64,000 nt of DNA, from NCBI GenBank assembly GCA_030168575.1, contig CP115555.1, forward strand, positions 372,001-436,000, written 5' to 3'. This stretch comes from Methanomassiliicoccales archaeon LGM-RCC1. Lineage in GTDB: Archaea > Thermoplasmatota > Thermoplasmata > Methanomassiliicoccales > Methanomethylophilaceae. The notes under the pieces were generated by a model that searched no databases, had not been told where the DNA came from, and was given only the letters and a program-made list of their open reading frames with translations. Of this stretch, positions 41,051 through 50,405 are shown piece by piece. The stretch's first letter is position 1. Every line of letters begins with the position of its first letter. A program made the position numbers and the translations under genes.

Positions 41051-42529
41051 TCAGCGAATCCTCTTGAGGATGATGTATGCCGCCCCGATCGCTATCAGAG
41101 ACAACGTCACGATGACCGCTGCGACCAATAACGTATGGTCCGTACCCTCGTCCAGATCGCCGACGACCTTCAGGCCGAGGCCGGAGGACTCCCATGAACC
41201 GACCGCTCCCTCTTTGCAATGGACCGTCGCATCCACGTTCAGGAACGAGGTGTCATCGCCCTTCGGCGCCATGCCGAGGGCATCGATCCTCTGCAGCCCT
41301 GTGCAGTCCGCGAACGCGTAGCCCTCTATGAGCCTGACATCCGAAGGGACGGTCAGCGTCCTGAGCGACTCGCAGCCCCTGAAAGCCATCCTGCCGATGC
41401 CCTCGGCCATGTTCAGGTCGATGCTGCTCAGGGAGACGCAGTCGCGGAACGCCTCCCTGCCTATCACCTTCACCCTGTCCGGGATCTCGACGGTCTTCAA
41501 GGATTCGCATTGGTAGAACGACGACGCCCCTATCCCTTCGACTCCGTCGCCGAACTCCACATCCCTCAGCGATACGCAGTATCCGAACATGCGCGGGACC
41601 GCATCGACCCCCAGCCTCAGGGATTCCAGCGATTCGCATATGTAGAACGCCCCGTCGCCTACGAAACCTATTGTACTGGGGACGTCCAGGGCCTCTATGG
41701 AATGGCAGTCGCGGAACGCCTCGAAGCCTATGTACTTCAGATTCCCGGAGAATATCACGGATTCCAGATTGTGGCACGCCCTGAAGGCCTCGTCCTGGAT
41801 GTCTTTGACGGTCTCGGGTATGGGGGCGGCCTTCACATCGTTGTAGTAGAACGCCCTCTGTCCGATGGACAGCAGCCCTTCAGGCATCTCCACCCTGTCG
41901 ATGTCCGACCTCCTGTCGACCGTGCCGTCCTCCCTCATGGCCCCGGCGAAGGAATAATCGTCCACCTTCACAACCTTGACGCCGTCGACCTCTCCCCTGA
42001 TGGACAGCACTCCGTCGACTGGGATGCCTCCGGTCACGACGGCGCCGTCGGGAAGGATCGCGTAATCCACTCCGCCGACGGTGACGACGTCGATGGCCTC
42101 CGTACCGGTCCAACCGGTGGAACCGGGGACCGTATGGACCCTCACCCCTTCCGGGAAGGGATCGCCCATGACCGGACGGTCGCCCATGAAGTACACATCT
42201 GTCAGGAGCGGGCATCCTGCGAAGGCGCCGTTCTCTATCTCCTTGAGATTCTTCGGGATGACCGCCGATACGAACATGCACCCGTCGAATGCATGGGATG
42301 CGAGCGTGCGCACGTCGTATCCTTCCAGAACCGACGGCAGATGGAGTATGCTCTCGTCGGTCTCGGCCGACGTTATGACACAATAGTAGTCGGGATGACT
42401 GCTGCCATGCGTCTCGTACCCGTAGACGGTCCCGTCCGGGCATGTCTCGGATGCTTCTGTCCCGTCCATGAAGGATGGGCAGACCATGAGCAGCAGCGCC
42501 GCCAGGATTATCGCCGGATAGGCTCTCAT
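41051..42529 (-). CDS. BspA-like LRR surface protein with membrane anchor
   Basis: A 492-residue surface protein: signal peptide (1-22), a short N-terminal domain, BspA/LRR_5-type repeats over most of the length (units with I-G-x-x-A-F and C-x-S-L-E-S), and a C-terminal membrane helix followed by L-K-R-I-R. BspA-like proteins of gut microbes mediate adhesion. Its ATG overlaps the stop of the wHTH/DUF4443 gene (ATGA), so a dedicated regulator and a zinc-ribbon protein are co-transcribed with it. Confidence 0.85.
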   Translation of the reverse strand: MRAYPAIILAALLLMVCPSFMDGTEASETCPDGTVYGYETHGSSHPDYYCVITSAETDESILHLPSVLEGYDVRTLASHAFDGCMFVSAVIPKNLKEIENGAFAGCPLLTDVYFMGDRPVMGDPFPEGVRVHTVPGSTGWTGTEAIDVVTVGGVDYAILPDGAVVTGGIPVDGVLSIRGEVDGVKVVKVDDYSFAGAMREDGTVDRRSDIDRVEMPEGLLSIGQRAFYYNDVKAAPIPETVKDIQDEAFRACHNLESVIFSGNLKYIGFEAFRDCHSIEALDVPSTIGFVGDGAFYICESLESLRLGVDAVPRMFGYCVSLRDVEFGDGVEGIGASSFYQCESLKTVEIPDRVKVIGREAFRDCVSLSSIDLNMAEGIGRMAFRGCESLRTLTVPSDVRLIEGYAFADCTGLQRIDALGMAPKGDDTSFLNVDATVHCKEGAVGSWESSGLGLKVVGDLDEGTDHTLLVAAVIVTLSLIAIGAAYIILKRIR

Positions 42530-43107
42530 CTCATCGCCAGTCCGACCGCCGCGGCCACGACCCTGGCCTCGTCGGGATCCTTGGTGTCCACTATCACGAG
42601 AGCATCGCCGTCCTTGATGCCCGTGGCCCTTATCTTCTTGGCGAATTCAGGGTCCTTCTCGTCTATGTCCCATGACTCCGGGAATATGATCCTGCCGCCC
42701 CTCATGACGAATATGGCGGCCCCGTCCGCACCGTTCTTGATGGCCAGATCCCTCTGCGCCATGCCGTTGGTTATGCTGTCTGCGACACCTTCCACGATGA
42801 TCCCCTGCTGGTATCTGCTCACGGCATATTTCTCGTTGTAGATGTCCACGTACCTCAGCCGGAAGCTGTCGAAGCTCTGCTTGCCGAACGCGGTGATGTG
42901 TATCCCGTTCTGCTTGACCTCGACCCATTTCCATTCCTTGAGGACCTTCAGCATGCCCCTGATGCTGCCCTCTCCGAGACCGGTCTCCTCCACGAGGCCC
43001 TTCCTGCTTATGCGTCCCCTCCTCTGGATGATGTCGAGGACCAGGAATATGTGCGCGTCGGTGTACCTCGCCATGGGACCGTAGTTGTTCTCGTTGATCA
43101 GCTCCAT
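42526..43107 (-). CDS. wHTH regulator with DUF4443-like domain
   Basis: A 193-residue regulator starting at the ATG at 43107, with GGGGGTGAGG in front. An N-terminal winged HTH (I-S-R-K-G-L-V-E-E-T-G-L-G-E-G-S-I-R-G-M-L) is followed by a DUF4443-like C-terminal domain (F-R-L-R-Y-V-D, D-G-D-A-L-V-I). Overlaps of 10 bp with the upstream zinc-ribbon gene and 4 bp with the LRR gene show a three-gene operon, so it may control this surface protein. Confidence 0.75.
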   Translation of the reverse strand: MELINENNYGPMARYTDAHIFLVLDIIQRRGRISRKGLVEETGLGEGSIRGMLKVLKEWKWVEVKQNGIHITAFGKQSFDSFRLRYVDIYNEKYAVSRYQQGIIVEGVADSITNGMAQRDLAIKNGADGAAIFVMRGGRIIFPESWDIDEKDPEFAKKIRATGIKDGDALVIVDTKDPDEARVVAAAVGLAMR

Positions 43108-43832
43108 GTCCTCACCCCCATGGATTCGCACAGCCTCATGAACGGAAGGACCACGTCCATGACGGTGGACACCGAGACGGACATGTCCGATGCTATGTCG
43201 GGGACCGATTCCCCGCGGTCGAACTTCACGATGATGTCTGCCTGCACGGATGTCAGGCCGTGCTTCCTCAGACAGACCGACCTGAAGAGGTCCTCGTCGA
43301 TGCCCCACATCTCCTTCAGGATGCTCTCGTCGAGGGAGACCCTGTTGTTCCTGTGCTCGGTGACGTCCCTCAGCGTCTTCTTGTGGATCCTCCCGACCTT
43401 GTATTGCTCGGGTTTCAGGACCCCGCATTTCGGGCAGGTCACCGGGACGCCCTGCTTGAAGGTGTCCTCCCAGGTTGACCCGCATCTGCAGCATTCGAGG
43501 GGCAGGAGCTCGTTCTTCCACCTCCTGCTCTTGCATGAGGGGCACATCATGGGGGATTCGCTGGATGTGATCCATTCGTGACCGCATCTGTAGCACATGA
43601 CCTTCCTGACGTTGGGACGGTCCCACAGCGAGGACCTGCACATCGGGCAGACGTTCGGCCTTTCGCTTTCGCTCTCGGCGTTCCATATGTAACCGCACAG
43701 CTTGCACTCGTTTACGCACCATCTGTCGTCGGCATCGTGAACCGTGCGGTTGCGCTCGACTATGCGCTCGAGACGCAGCATCCCGATCTGGTAATCCTTC
43801 TCATCTATCAACCTAGCACCCCTCGAGGCCAA
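43098..43832 (-). CDS. three-zinc-ribbon protein with C-terminal HTH
   Basis: A 244-residue protein. Three C-x2-C...C-P-x-C zinc ribbons (C-K-L-C-G-Y-I-W, C-Y-R-C-G-H-E-W, C-C-R-C-G-S-T-W) fill residues 38-145. A C-terminal HTH of sigma-70 region 4/LuxR type follows (L-T-S-V-Q-A-D-I-I-V-K-F...V-P-D-I-A-S-D-M-S-V). The start is uncertain: TTG at 43832 or ATG at 43781. It heads the operon with DUF4443 and LRR genes and is a smaller paralogue of the seven-ribbon protein next door. Likely a transcription regulator. Confidence 0.75.
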   Translation of the reverse strand: MASRGARLIDEKDYQIGMLRLERIVERNRTVHDADDRWCVNECKLCGYIWNAESESERPNVCPMCRSSLWDRPNVRKVMCYRCGHEWITSSESPMMCPSCKSRRWKNELLPLECCRCGSTWEDTFKQGVPVTCPKCGVLKPEQYKVGRIHKKTLRDVTEHRNNRVSLDESILKEMWGIDEDLFRSVCLRKHGLTSVQADIIVKFDRGESVPDIASDMSVSVSTVMDVVLPFMRLCESMGVRTWS

Positions 43833-43881
43833 TGGATGATAGTACCAATATGCAGACCATCCAAATAGGTTATGTGTCCAT

Positions 43882-43951
43882 CATGTAACTAAGTGTAGTT
43901 TTTACGATACAATATTCTACATTACAGGGAAAACATGTAACTTCATGTAGT
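43882..43951. promoter_or_regulatory. two 18-bp operator-like repeats
   Basis: CATGTAACT-N4-GTAGT occurs at 43882-43899 and at 43934-43951, the second running into the 3' end of the seven-ribbon gene. They lie upstream of the three-ribbon gene and may bind its product or that of its paralogue. Confidence 0.5.
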
Positions 43952-45196
43952 GTCCCTTTGCTCATCCTCATAGCATGAGATCGGGTCCTCGGTGTAGACG
44001 GAGTCGTTGACGACTATGCCGCCCCTGCTGAAGGCGTTCTGGATCCTGGTGAACTCGGACCTTATGTCCCTCAGGGACCTGCCCAGCCTCAATGCTATGG
44101 TCTCCGGGCTCATCCCTGTGAAGTGCAGGGCCAGTATTTCAGCCTGGCCCTCGTTCAGGCCAAGGCGATCCATGAAGTACGGGATGTTCTCCCTGTACGA
44201 ATCCCTGCGGGACATCATATCCTCCGTCAGGGAATCCCAGAATCTGCCGTACCTCTCGTTGCCTGCGTGCCTGACGATGGTCGCGAACTCCAATCCCTTC
44301 TCGTCCAGGAGCTCGTCCATGTACCTGCATGATATCGGATAGGACCCTTCCCACAGGTACACGCACCCTATCCCGTCCTTGAAGAGATAGACCAGCCTCA
44401 GCCCGTCCTTCTCCCAGAGCACGATCAGCTTCTCCGATTCGTCGTCCGAGAACACCAGGCCGCATGCGGGGCATATCTTCTTGGCATCTGCGGAGGCGAC
44501 CCACTCAGCGCCGCAGAATCCGCACCTGAACTCGCTGTGGTCCTCCCCCTTGCATATGGGGCAGAGGCTGTTCCTCTTGAACTGGATGAACATCCTGCCG
44601 CATCTGAAGCACTCCGACTTGGGCGGCAGCTCATCCCATTTCATCGACCTGCACGAGGGACATGTCTTCACCGCGTTCGGCTCCACGCCTTCCGTGAGTA
44701 TCCATTTGTGGCCGCATCTGAAGCACTTCAGCTTGAACGTGTCCTTATCCCAGGACCTCGACCTGCACTTGGGACACTGCTCCGGATGCTCCATCTTGCT
44801 CTTCCAGACGTATCCGCACTTGCGGCATGTGAATCTCGGGATCTTCGGTTCGTCCCAGTTGCGGGACTTGCACCTGGGGCATTTGACAGGCTTCTCCGAG
44901 CCGCGCGACACCCAGCGGTGGCCGCACTGGTTGCAGGAGAACCCCCTGCTGACCCCGATGTCCGATACGGACGACCCGCATCCGGGACAGATGTCGCTGG
45001 AATGCTTCGGGGCCCATTCCGCGCCGCAGTTGAAGCACTTGTGCTCCTTTGACGGCACGTCGAAGCGCCGGGAACGGCAGGACGGGCACGAGACCGGGCG
45101 CTCGTCCGAGCGGGAGATCCACTGATGGCCGCATCTGAAGCAGCATACCTTCCTGCCCTTCCAAGAATCGGTCTCCCTCGCGAATTCGTTCGACAT
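43943..45196 (-). CDS. seven-zinc-ribbon protein with C-terminal HTH
   Basis: A 417-residue protein with seven consecutive zinc ribbons (residues about 18-245), each C-x2-C-G-x-x-W...C-P-x-C, spaced about 32 residues. A beta region then leads to a C-terminal HTH (L-N-E-G-Q-A-E-I-L-A-L-H...I-A-L-R-L-G-R-S-L-R-D-I). The ATG at 45196 lies about 27 nt after a TATATC box, so the mRNA is probably leaderless. A perfect inverted repeat overlaps that box. It follows the corrinoid operon and may regulate it or the surface genes. Confidence 0.78.
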   Translation of the reverse strand: MSNEFARETDSWKGRKVCCFRCGHQWISRSDERPVSCPSCRSRRFDVPSKEHKCFNCGAEWAPKHSSDICPGCGSSVSDIGVSRGFSCNQCGHRWVSRGSEKPVKCPRCKSRNWDEPKIPRFTCRKCGYVWKSKMEHPEQCPKCRSRSWDKDTFKLKCFRCGHKWILTEGVEPNAVKTCPSCRSMKWDELPPKSECFRCGRMFIQFKRNSLCPICKGEDHSEFRCGFCGAEWVASADAKKICPACGLVFSDDESEKLIVLWEKDGLRLVYLFKDGIGCVYLWEGSYPISCRYMDELLDEKGLEFATIVRHAGNERYGRFWDSLTEDMMSRRDSYRENIPYFMDRLGLNEGQAEILALHFTGMSPETIALRLGRSLRDIRSEFTRIQNAFSRGGIVVNDSVYTEDPISCYEDEQRDTT

Positions 45197-45222
45197 CGTT
45201 TACCATAATGCTTTAGTTGGAT

Positions 45223-45240
45223 ATAACATCCATATGTTAT
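45223..45240. promoter_or_regulatory. inverted repeat over the TATA box
   Basis: ATAACAT-CCAT-ATGTTAT, perfect 7-bp arms, overlapping the TATA element of the seven-ribbon gene and ending 4 bp before the btuD stop. A repressor bound here would block the promoter. Confidence 0.6.
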
Positions 45241-45243
45241 CGG

Positions 45244-46044
45244 TCACAGCGACCCTTCTATGTACCTCTTCGGCAGGACGTAGATCTCCCCGTCGGCATC
45301 GAGGCCGACCCTGGCCTCCACCTCGTACACGTCCTTGATGAGCTGCTCGGTTATGATCTCCTTGGGGTCCCCCACGGCCACGATCTCCCCCTGCTTCATT
45401 ATCACGCACATGTCGCAGTATCTCGCCATCAGGGAGATGTCGTGCTCGGCGACCATGACCGTCATCTCCGAGCGGGCCATCTTCTGGAGGTACTCCATGA
45501 CCTGCAGCTTGTACTTCATGTCCAGATGCGAGGTGGGCTCGTCGACGAGCATGAGCTTGGGCTCCTGGACGTACGCCTTGGCGATGAGCGCGCGCTGCCT
45601 CTCTCCCGACGAGCACAGCGCCACCTGCTTCCTCCTGAGATGGTCTATGCCGAAGGTCCTCAGGGCCTCCCTGGTGATCCTCTCGTCCTCGGGATTCTCC
45701 CACCATATCCTGTCGACGAACGGATACCTTCCGAGCATGACCATGTCCATGACGCTTATGCCGAAGGTCTGTCCGGCTTCCGCGGGGACGTTGGCGACCA
45801 GTTTGGCGACCTCCGCGGCCTTCATCGTGGAGACGTCCTTCCCGGCGACCTCGATGGTGCCCTCGGTCTGCGGGTGGATCCTGGAGATGCACTTCATCAT
45901 CGTGGACTTGCCGCACCCATTGGGGCCTATGAGGCCTATGAGCAAGCCCTTGCCGAACTCCAGGTCAATCCCCTTGAGGGCCCTGAAGCCGTCGAAGTCC
46001 TTGACCAGACCCCTTATCCTGAGCACCGGGGGATCATCCGTCAT
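45244..46044 (-). CDS. btuD: corrinoid-type ABC transporter ATPase (BtuD-like)
   Basis: A 266-residue ABC ATPase of the iron-siderophore/B12 class: Walker A G-P-N-G-C-G-K-S-T, signature C-S-S-G-E-R-Q-R (variant of L-S-G-G-Q), Walker B L-M-L-V-D-E-P-T-S-H-L-D and switch His in V-A-E-H-D. It powers the BtuC-like permease, whose gene overlaps it by 11 bp. The last gene of the operon starting at 54165. The corrinoid substrate is inferred from the DUF4430 partners and cbiZ; heme or siderophores are the alternatives. Confidence 0.88.
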   Translation of the reverse strand: MTDDPPVLRIRGLVKDFDGFRALKGIDLEFGKGLLIGLIGPNGCGKSTMMKCISRIHPQTEGTIEVAGKDVSTMKAAEVAKLVANVPAEAGQTFGISVMDMVMLGRYPFVDRIWWENPEDERITREALRTFGIDHLRRKQVALCSSGERQRALIAKAYVQEPKLMLVDEPTSHLDMKYKLQVMEYLQKMARSEMTVMVAEHDISLMARYCDMCVIMKQGEIVAVGDPKEIITEQLIKDVYEVEARVGLDADGEIYVLPKRYIEGSL

Positions 46045-47167
46045 AGTTGCGCCCCCTCTTCATGAGCATGTAGGCGAACACGGGCGTACCGATCATCGCC
46101 GTTATCGCACCCACAGGCAGCTCCGCCGGGGACATGACCGTCCTGGCTACCAGGTCGGCGAACAGCATGAGCATCGCGCCTATGACTATCGAGGCGGGCA
46201 TGATCAGACGATGGTCGCTTCCCAGCGCCATACGGCAGGCATGCGGCACCACCAATCCTACGAATCCGATGATCCCGACGAATGCCACGCACAGCGACGT
46301 CAGCACGGACGCCACTATCATGGTCAGCCTCTTGAACCTCTTGACATTCAATCCCAGCTGGGCGGCCTGGTCCTCCCCCATGGAATAGAGGTTGAACTCC
46401 CTCGCCCACACCATCGCTATCACGGATATGCCGATGACAGGGATGAAGACTATCCAAGCGTTCTCCCATGTGATGTTCGCGAAGCTGCCGTAGAGCCACC
46501 ACATGACGTCGGTCAGGTTGTCCTTGCCCATGGACATGAATATCGTCTGCACGGACGAGAATGCGAATCCCACTATGGTTCCGGCGAGGATGTAGTTGAC
46601 CGATGACCCTCCGCTGCCTTCGGCGACGGTCATGGTGATGGCGAATGCTATGATGCCTCCGATGATGGCGACGACCGGGATGATGTACAGGGTGTTGTCC
46701 GCCAGGAAGGAGATGCTGAACCCCAGGGCGGTGGCAGCCATGGCCAGGCAGCCGGCACCGGATGACACTCCCGTGATGTACGGGTCGACCAGAGGGTTCC
46801 TGATGATGGCCTGGTACATGCAACCGGCAATCGCCAGGCCCGCGCCGACGGCGATGGACGCTATCGTCCTGGGAAGCCTTGCGTTGAATATGTACAGCTC
46901 GATCATGTCGAGGTTCCTGTCGCCTTCGACCGCCTTCCCGATGGAGGAGAACAGCGCCGCGATGGCGTCGCTCAGCGGTATGATACCGCCCGACGAGATC
47001 GAGATCGAAATCAGGAACGCCACCACCGACATGAACAGGCCGAACAGGACTATCAGCCTGAAACGCCTCTTCTTCAGTTCGATCTCCGATTCATCCGGAT
47101 TCTCCAGATCGGATTTCATTCCCCTGTATCCCTTCTTAAGCTGAGAGAAAAGCCCATCCTTAGACAT
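46034..47167 (-). CDS. btuC: corrinoid-type ABC permease (BtuC-like)
   Basis: A 377-residue FecCD/BtuC-family permease with a cytoplasmic N-terminal extension of about 45 charged residues and nine to ten membrane helices. Family motifs include R-L-P-R-T-I-A-S-I-A-V-G-A-G-L-A-I-A-G, Y-I-T-G-V-S-S-G-A and G-L-V-V-P-H-A-C-R near the C-terminus. It forms the channel for BtuD and the BtuF-like binding protein. Starts inside the end of the propeller gene (8 bp overlap). Confidence 0.88.
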   Translation of the reverse strand: MSKDGLFSQLKKGYRGMKSDLENPDESEIELKKRRFRLIVLFGLFMSVVAFLISISISSGGIIPLSDAIAALFSSIGKAVEGDRNLDMIELYIFNARLPRTIASIAVGAGLAIAGCMYQAIIRNPLVDPYITGVSSGAGCLAMAATALGFSISFLADNTLYIIPVVAIIGGIIAFAITMTVAEGSGGSSVNYILAGTIVGFAFSSVQTIFMSMGKDNLTDVMWWLYGSFANITWENAWIVFIPVIGISVIAMVWAREFNLYSMGEDQAAQLGLNVKRFKRLTMIVASVLTSLCVAFVGIIGFVGLVVPHACRMALGSDHRLIMPASIVIGAMLMLFADLVARTVMSPAELPVGAITAMIGTPVFAYMLMKRGRNYDG

Positions 47168-49022
47168 TCATCGTCCTCCTGTAAAGTATCGCGAACGATA
47201 CCGTGGATAATGCGACCACTATCGCGGCCAGGTACCATGACCAATGCGCGAATCCGACCGTCTCGAGGGCCTGCACCCTCTCCTCGTCGGTACCCTCCCC
47301 CTCGATATCGGAGAGGCAGTATACGGCTCCGAAGTCGTTCCCCGTGTATATCTTGCCGTCGACCACCGTTGGCTGGACCATGGAGTACGAATCCTCCGAA
47401 TAAGGCGAGAGCAGCACCCTCCAGATCTCGCTGCCGTCGCTGGAGTCCCACGCGGTCAGGGCGCCTCCGGTGGGCCAGAACGCTCCCGCGGAGTAATCCG
47501 TTCCGTAGAGGACCCCGTCGGCGTCCAATGTCAGAGCGCCTTTGATCATCTGATAGTCCTGCGATTTCCATACGACCTTCCCGTCCCAGTCGAACTTGTA
47601 GACCGCCGTGGTGGCCTCGACCTCTCCGCCGTCGGCGGTGGCGAAGCTCTGAGATCCTGCCGACAGGGGCGACACATAGGTGAAGAACCCGCTGTCCGTC
47701 ACCACGGGCGACGTGAACAGCGCATCCAGCTTCCAATCCTTTCCGTCCGCCTGAAGCCTCTCACCGGTCCCCGGATCCAACGCCAGAAGGTATCCCTCCA
47801 GGGAGAACAGCGCCCCATCGGTGCATCCGATCAGCAGATGCGACCCGTCCGGGGAGACGGAGACGGATGCCGCCGAACCCGGAGTCCCGGGAGCGGCCCT
47901 GTTGTCGTCCCTCATGTCTATGACCCTCTTCACCCAGATCTCCCTGCCGGTGTCGGCGTCCAGCGCGTACACGTATCCCTCATAGCTTCCTGTGAACAGC
48001 ATCCTCTTCCCATCGACCTTGGCGATGGTCGGGGCATGGAAGTAGAAGCAGCCTCTCGTCCCGATATAGTCGCCGGACTGGTCCCTCTCGCACGGAGGCG
48101 CGTACTCCCAGTCGACGGACATCTTGCCCTCGGGGGACAGCTTCAGGGACATCACCGTTCCCGAGGATGTCCCGAAGTATATCCTTCCGGAATCGTACAC
48201 GGGGGTCGTGCCCCCGGTCTGGAAGACCCTTCCCTCCCAGATGACGTCGCCGTCATCGTCGGTGGGCGGGTTGATATCCACCGTCATCCTGTCCCTGATC
48301 TCCCCTGTGTACCTGTCGAAGCAGATCACATCCCCGCATGTGAAGGTCACCACCAGATAATCTCCCACTATCACAGGGGTGGTGACCTCGTATCCGGCGC
48401 CTTTGATGCCGTGATACTTCCACACGATCCCTCCTGTGAACCTGTCCAGTGCGTACACCCAGGCATCCTCGTCCCCTCCGGTCGCCCCATAGGCCCCTCC
48501 CGTCGTGTGGTAGAGCATGTCCCCTGCGACAACGAGTCCGGAGTCGACGTATCCCGTGGTGTACGTGTTGTACCATTCCACGGGCATCTTCGGTTCCTTC
48601 TGTCCGTGGGACACGGAGACGTTGGATGCCGATGAGGATCCGCTCAGCGTCGTCCATGACGTCGGGTGTTCCGGGGTGGACACCGGTGCGAAGCCGTCCG
48701 GGTAGAATCCGAAAGCTACCGTACCCGAACACGGTGCGTTCAAGTCCGTTCCCCTGTCCGTCCATCCGTCCTCCCATTGGAAGAGATGCCATCCGCAGTC
48801 CGATGCGGATCTCGTCCTGATCTCGTTTATGACTCCGGTATCCTCCACGGAGCTTTCCAGGACGCTCCCGAAGGTCGCGCCTCCGCCGTTCGCGTACCAT
48901 TGGTAGCTGCCGTTCCCGAAATCCACGAGGACCTGGTCCTGCTGATCGGCATCGATCGATGCCACCGAGAACACCGACAGGACCAATACGGCGATCGCCA
49001 GCAAAGGTGCGTAGCGTCTCAT
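47160..49022 (-). CDS. DUF4430-like/PQQ-propeller membrane protein
   Basis: A 620-residue protein starting at the ATG at 49022, which overlaps the btuF-like stop (ATGA). Signal peptide (1-22); a DUF4430-like domain (about 25-125: V-L-V-D-F-G-N-G-S-Y-Q-W-Y, W-H-L-F-Q-W-E-D-G-W); a PQQ-type beta-propeller (about 150-570, repeated Y-A-L-D-x-x-T-G motifs); and a C-terminal membrane helix. It sits between the binding protein and permease genes, so it is probably an outer-face receptor that captures ligand for the transporter. Confidence 0.8.
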   Translation of the reverse strand: MRRYAPLLAIAVLVLSVFSVASIDADQQDQVLVDFGNGSYQWYANGGGATFGSVLESSVEDTGVINEIRTRSASDCGWHLFQWEDGWTDRGTDLNAPCSGTVAFGFYPDGFAPVSTPEHPTSWTTLSGSSSASNVSVSHGQKEPKMPVEWYNTYTTGYVDSGLVVAGDMLYHTTGGAYGATGGDEDAWVYALDRFTGGIVWKYHGIKGAGYEVTTPVIVGDYLVVTFTCGDVICFDRYTGEIRDRMTVDINPPTDDDGDVIWEGRVFQTGGTTPVYDSGRIYFGTSSGTVMSLKLSPEGKMSVDWEYAPPCERDQSGDYIGTRGCFYFHAPTIAKVDGKRMLFTGSYEGYVYALDADTGREIWVKRVIDMRDDNRAAPGTPGSAASVSVSPDGSHLLIGCTDGALFSLEGYLLALDPGTGERLQADGKDWKLDALFTSPVVTDSGFFTYVSPLSAGSQSFATADGGEVEATTAVYKFDWDGKVVWKSQDYQMIKGALTLDADGVLYGTDYSAGAFWPTGGALTAWDSSDGSEIWRVLLSPYSEDSYSMVQPTVVDGKIYTGNDFGAVYCLSDIEGEGTDEERVQALETVGFAHWSWYLAAIVVALSTVSFAILYRRTMNV

Positions 49023-50404
49023 GCCATCCCCCTCTGATATGTAAGGTAATCCCTGTAATCGTCCCCCAGGTACTTCGGTATCGTATCCAGCGGGTCCCTG
49101 AACTCGAACTGGTCCGGATGCAGCGCCTTGCCCAGGAGCTCGGCCGCCTGGCAGAGCCTCGGCCCCGGTCTGGACAGCAGGTCCGCCGCCTGCCCTGTGA
49201 ACAGGTATATGTTCCCGTTCCTGTAGGCCGGGGTCTCCCTCCATACGGGATCTATCCTCTCCAGGAACTCCTCGTACTCCTCCTCGGAGGTTATCTCGCT
49301 GCCGTGGAGGATTATCATGACCTGGGGCTGCTTGGCATGGATCTGCTCCTTGGAGACCATGAACCATGAAGATGACTGCGAATCGAACACGTTGCTGCCC
49401 GAGACCTTCGCGATCGTGTCGGAAGCGAACGTGTTGCTGCCTGATGTCCACGGGGACGGGTCCGCCGACAGGGCGATGAAAGTCCTCACCGCCGCCTGAT
49501 AGCCTATGACGCCCGAGACCGCGTCGATGGTCCCCCTGAATGTCTGGATGACGCTGTTGGCGTTCTCGCTCAATCCCATCGCAGAAGCCACCAGCCAGAT
49601 GTTGTCGTACAGCACCTCTATGTTGGTGACGTCGTAAGTCACGACGCAGTCTATCCCCGACTTCCTCAGCTTGTCTGCCATCGCCACGTGCTCACCCGTG
49701 CCGCCTTCGCAGAATACCACGTCGGGACCGAGCTTCACGATCCATTCGTAATTCGGATCGGAATACCCGCCGACGTTCCTGATCTTCCCTTCGGCCTTGT
49801 TCTCTACGACCCCCTCCGGATAGTTGCTGTAGAGGTCGGTTCCCACGATGTAATCCAATCCCCCGATGGAGCATATGGTCTCCGTGACCGAGGGCGCCAG
49901 CGATACGACCTTGAGCTTCTCGCCGGTCTTCAGGGAGTATCCGGAGTCAGCGTAGCTGTAGTATGTGAACCCGGACTGGTCGGTACCCGGTATGACGTCG
50001 TCCGGACCGGACGCCCTAGCCCATGCCGCTATGTCCCCCGGACCGAGGATGACGGCCGAGGGGTCGTCGCACGGGATCCACTGGCCTTCGGACAGCATGT
50101 ACATCCCCCATTTCTTCCCCTGGAGGTTTGACTGCTCGTTTATCGAATGCACTATGGTGTGCCTGTCATCCTGGTAGACCAGCGGGTAGCCCTTCAGACC
50201 GCACGCCGTCTCCAGCGCCTCGTATCCGTCCATGCCGTCCCCGAAATCCAGGTTCACCCAGACCGTATCCCAGTACCCGAAGTCGATGACCACTCCGCTC
50301 CTGCCCTCGGTCTCCGCATGGGTGAGGCCCATGGCCGGGGTCAGGACGATCACCGCGACAGCGACGACAGCGGTTATGGCCAGCTTCTTACCGGTGGAGT
50401 TCAT
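49019..50404 (-). CDS. btuF: BtuF-like binding protein fused to a DUF4430-like domain
   Basis: A 461-residue secreted protein: signal peptide (1-28); DUF4430-like domain (about 37-130: V-V-I-D-F-G-Y-W-D-T-V-W-V-N, G-K-K-W-G-M-Y-M); then a type III periplasmic-binding domain (about 165-450) with L-A-P-S-V-T-E-T-I-C and D-V-V-F-C-E-G. Such domains bind B12, heme or siderophores. The fusion joins an intrinsic-factor-like domain to an ABC binding protein in one chain, strong support for corrinoid uptake. Genes on both sides touch or overlap it. Confidence 0.87.
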   Translation of the reverse strand: MNSTGKKLAITAVVAVAVIVLTPAMGLTHAETEGRSGVVIDFGYWDTVWVNLDFGDGMDGYEALETACGLKGYPLVYQDDRHTIVHSINEQSNLQGKKWGMYMLSEGQWIPCDDPSAVILGPGDIAAWARASGPDDVIPGTDQSGFTYYSYADSGYSLKTGEKLKVVSLAPSVTETICSIGGLDYIVGTDLYSNYPEGVVENKAEGKIRNVGGYSDPNYEWIVKLGPDVVFCEGGTGEHVAMADKLRKSGIDCVVTYDVTNIEVLYDNIWLVASAMGLSENANSVIQTFRGTIDAVSGVIGYQAAVRTFIALSADPSPWTSGSNTFASDTIAKVSGSNVFDSQSSSWFMVSKEQIHAKQPQVMIILHGSEITSEEEYEEFLERIDPVWRETPAYRNGNIYLFTGQAADLLSRPGPRLCQAAELLGKALHPDQFEFRDPLDTIPKYLGDDYRDYLTYQRGMA

Positions 50405-50405
50405 C

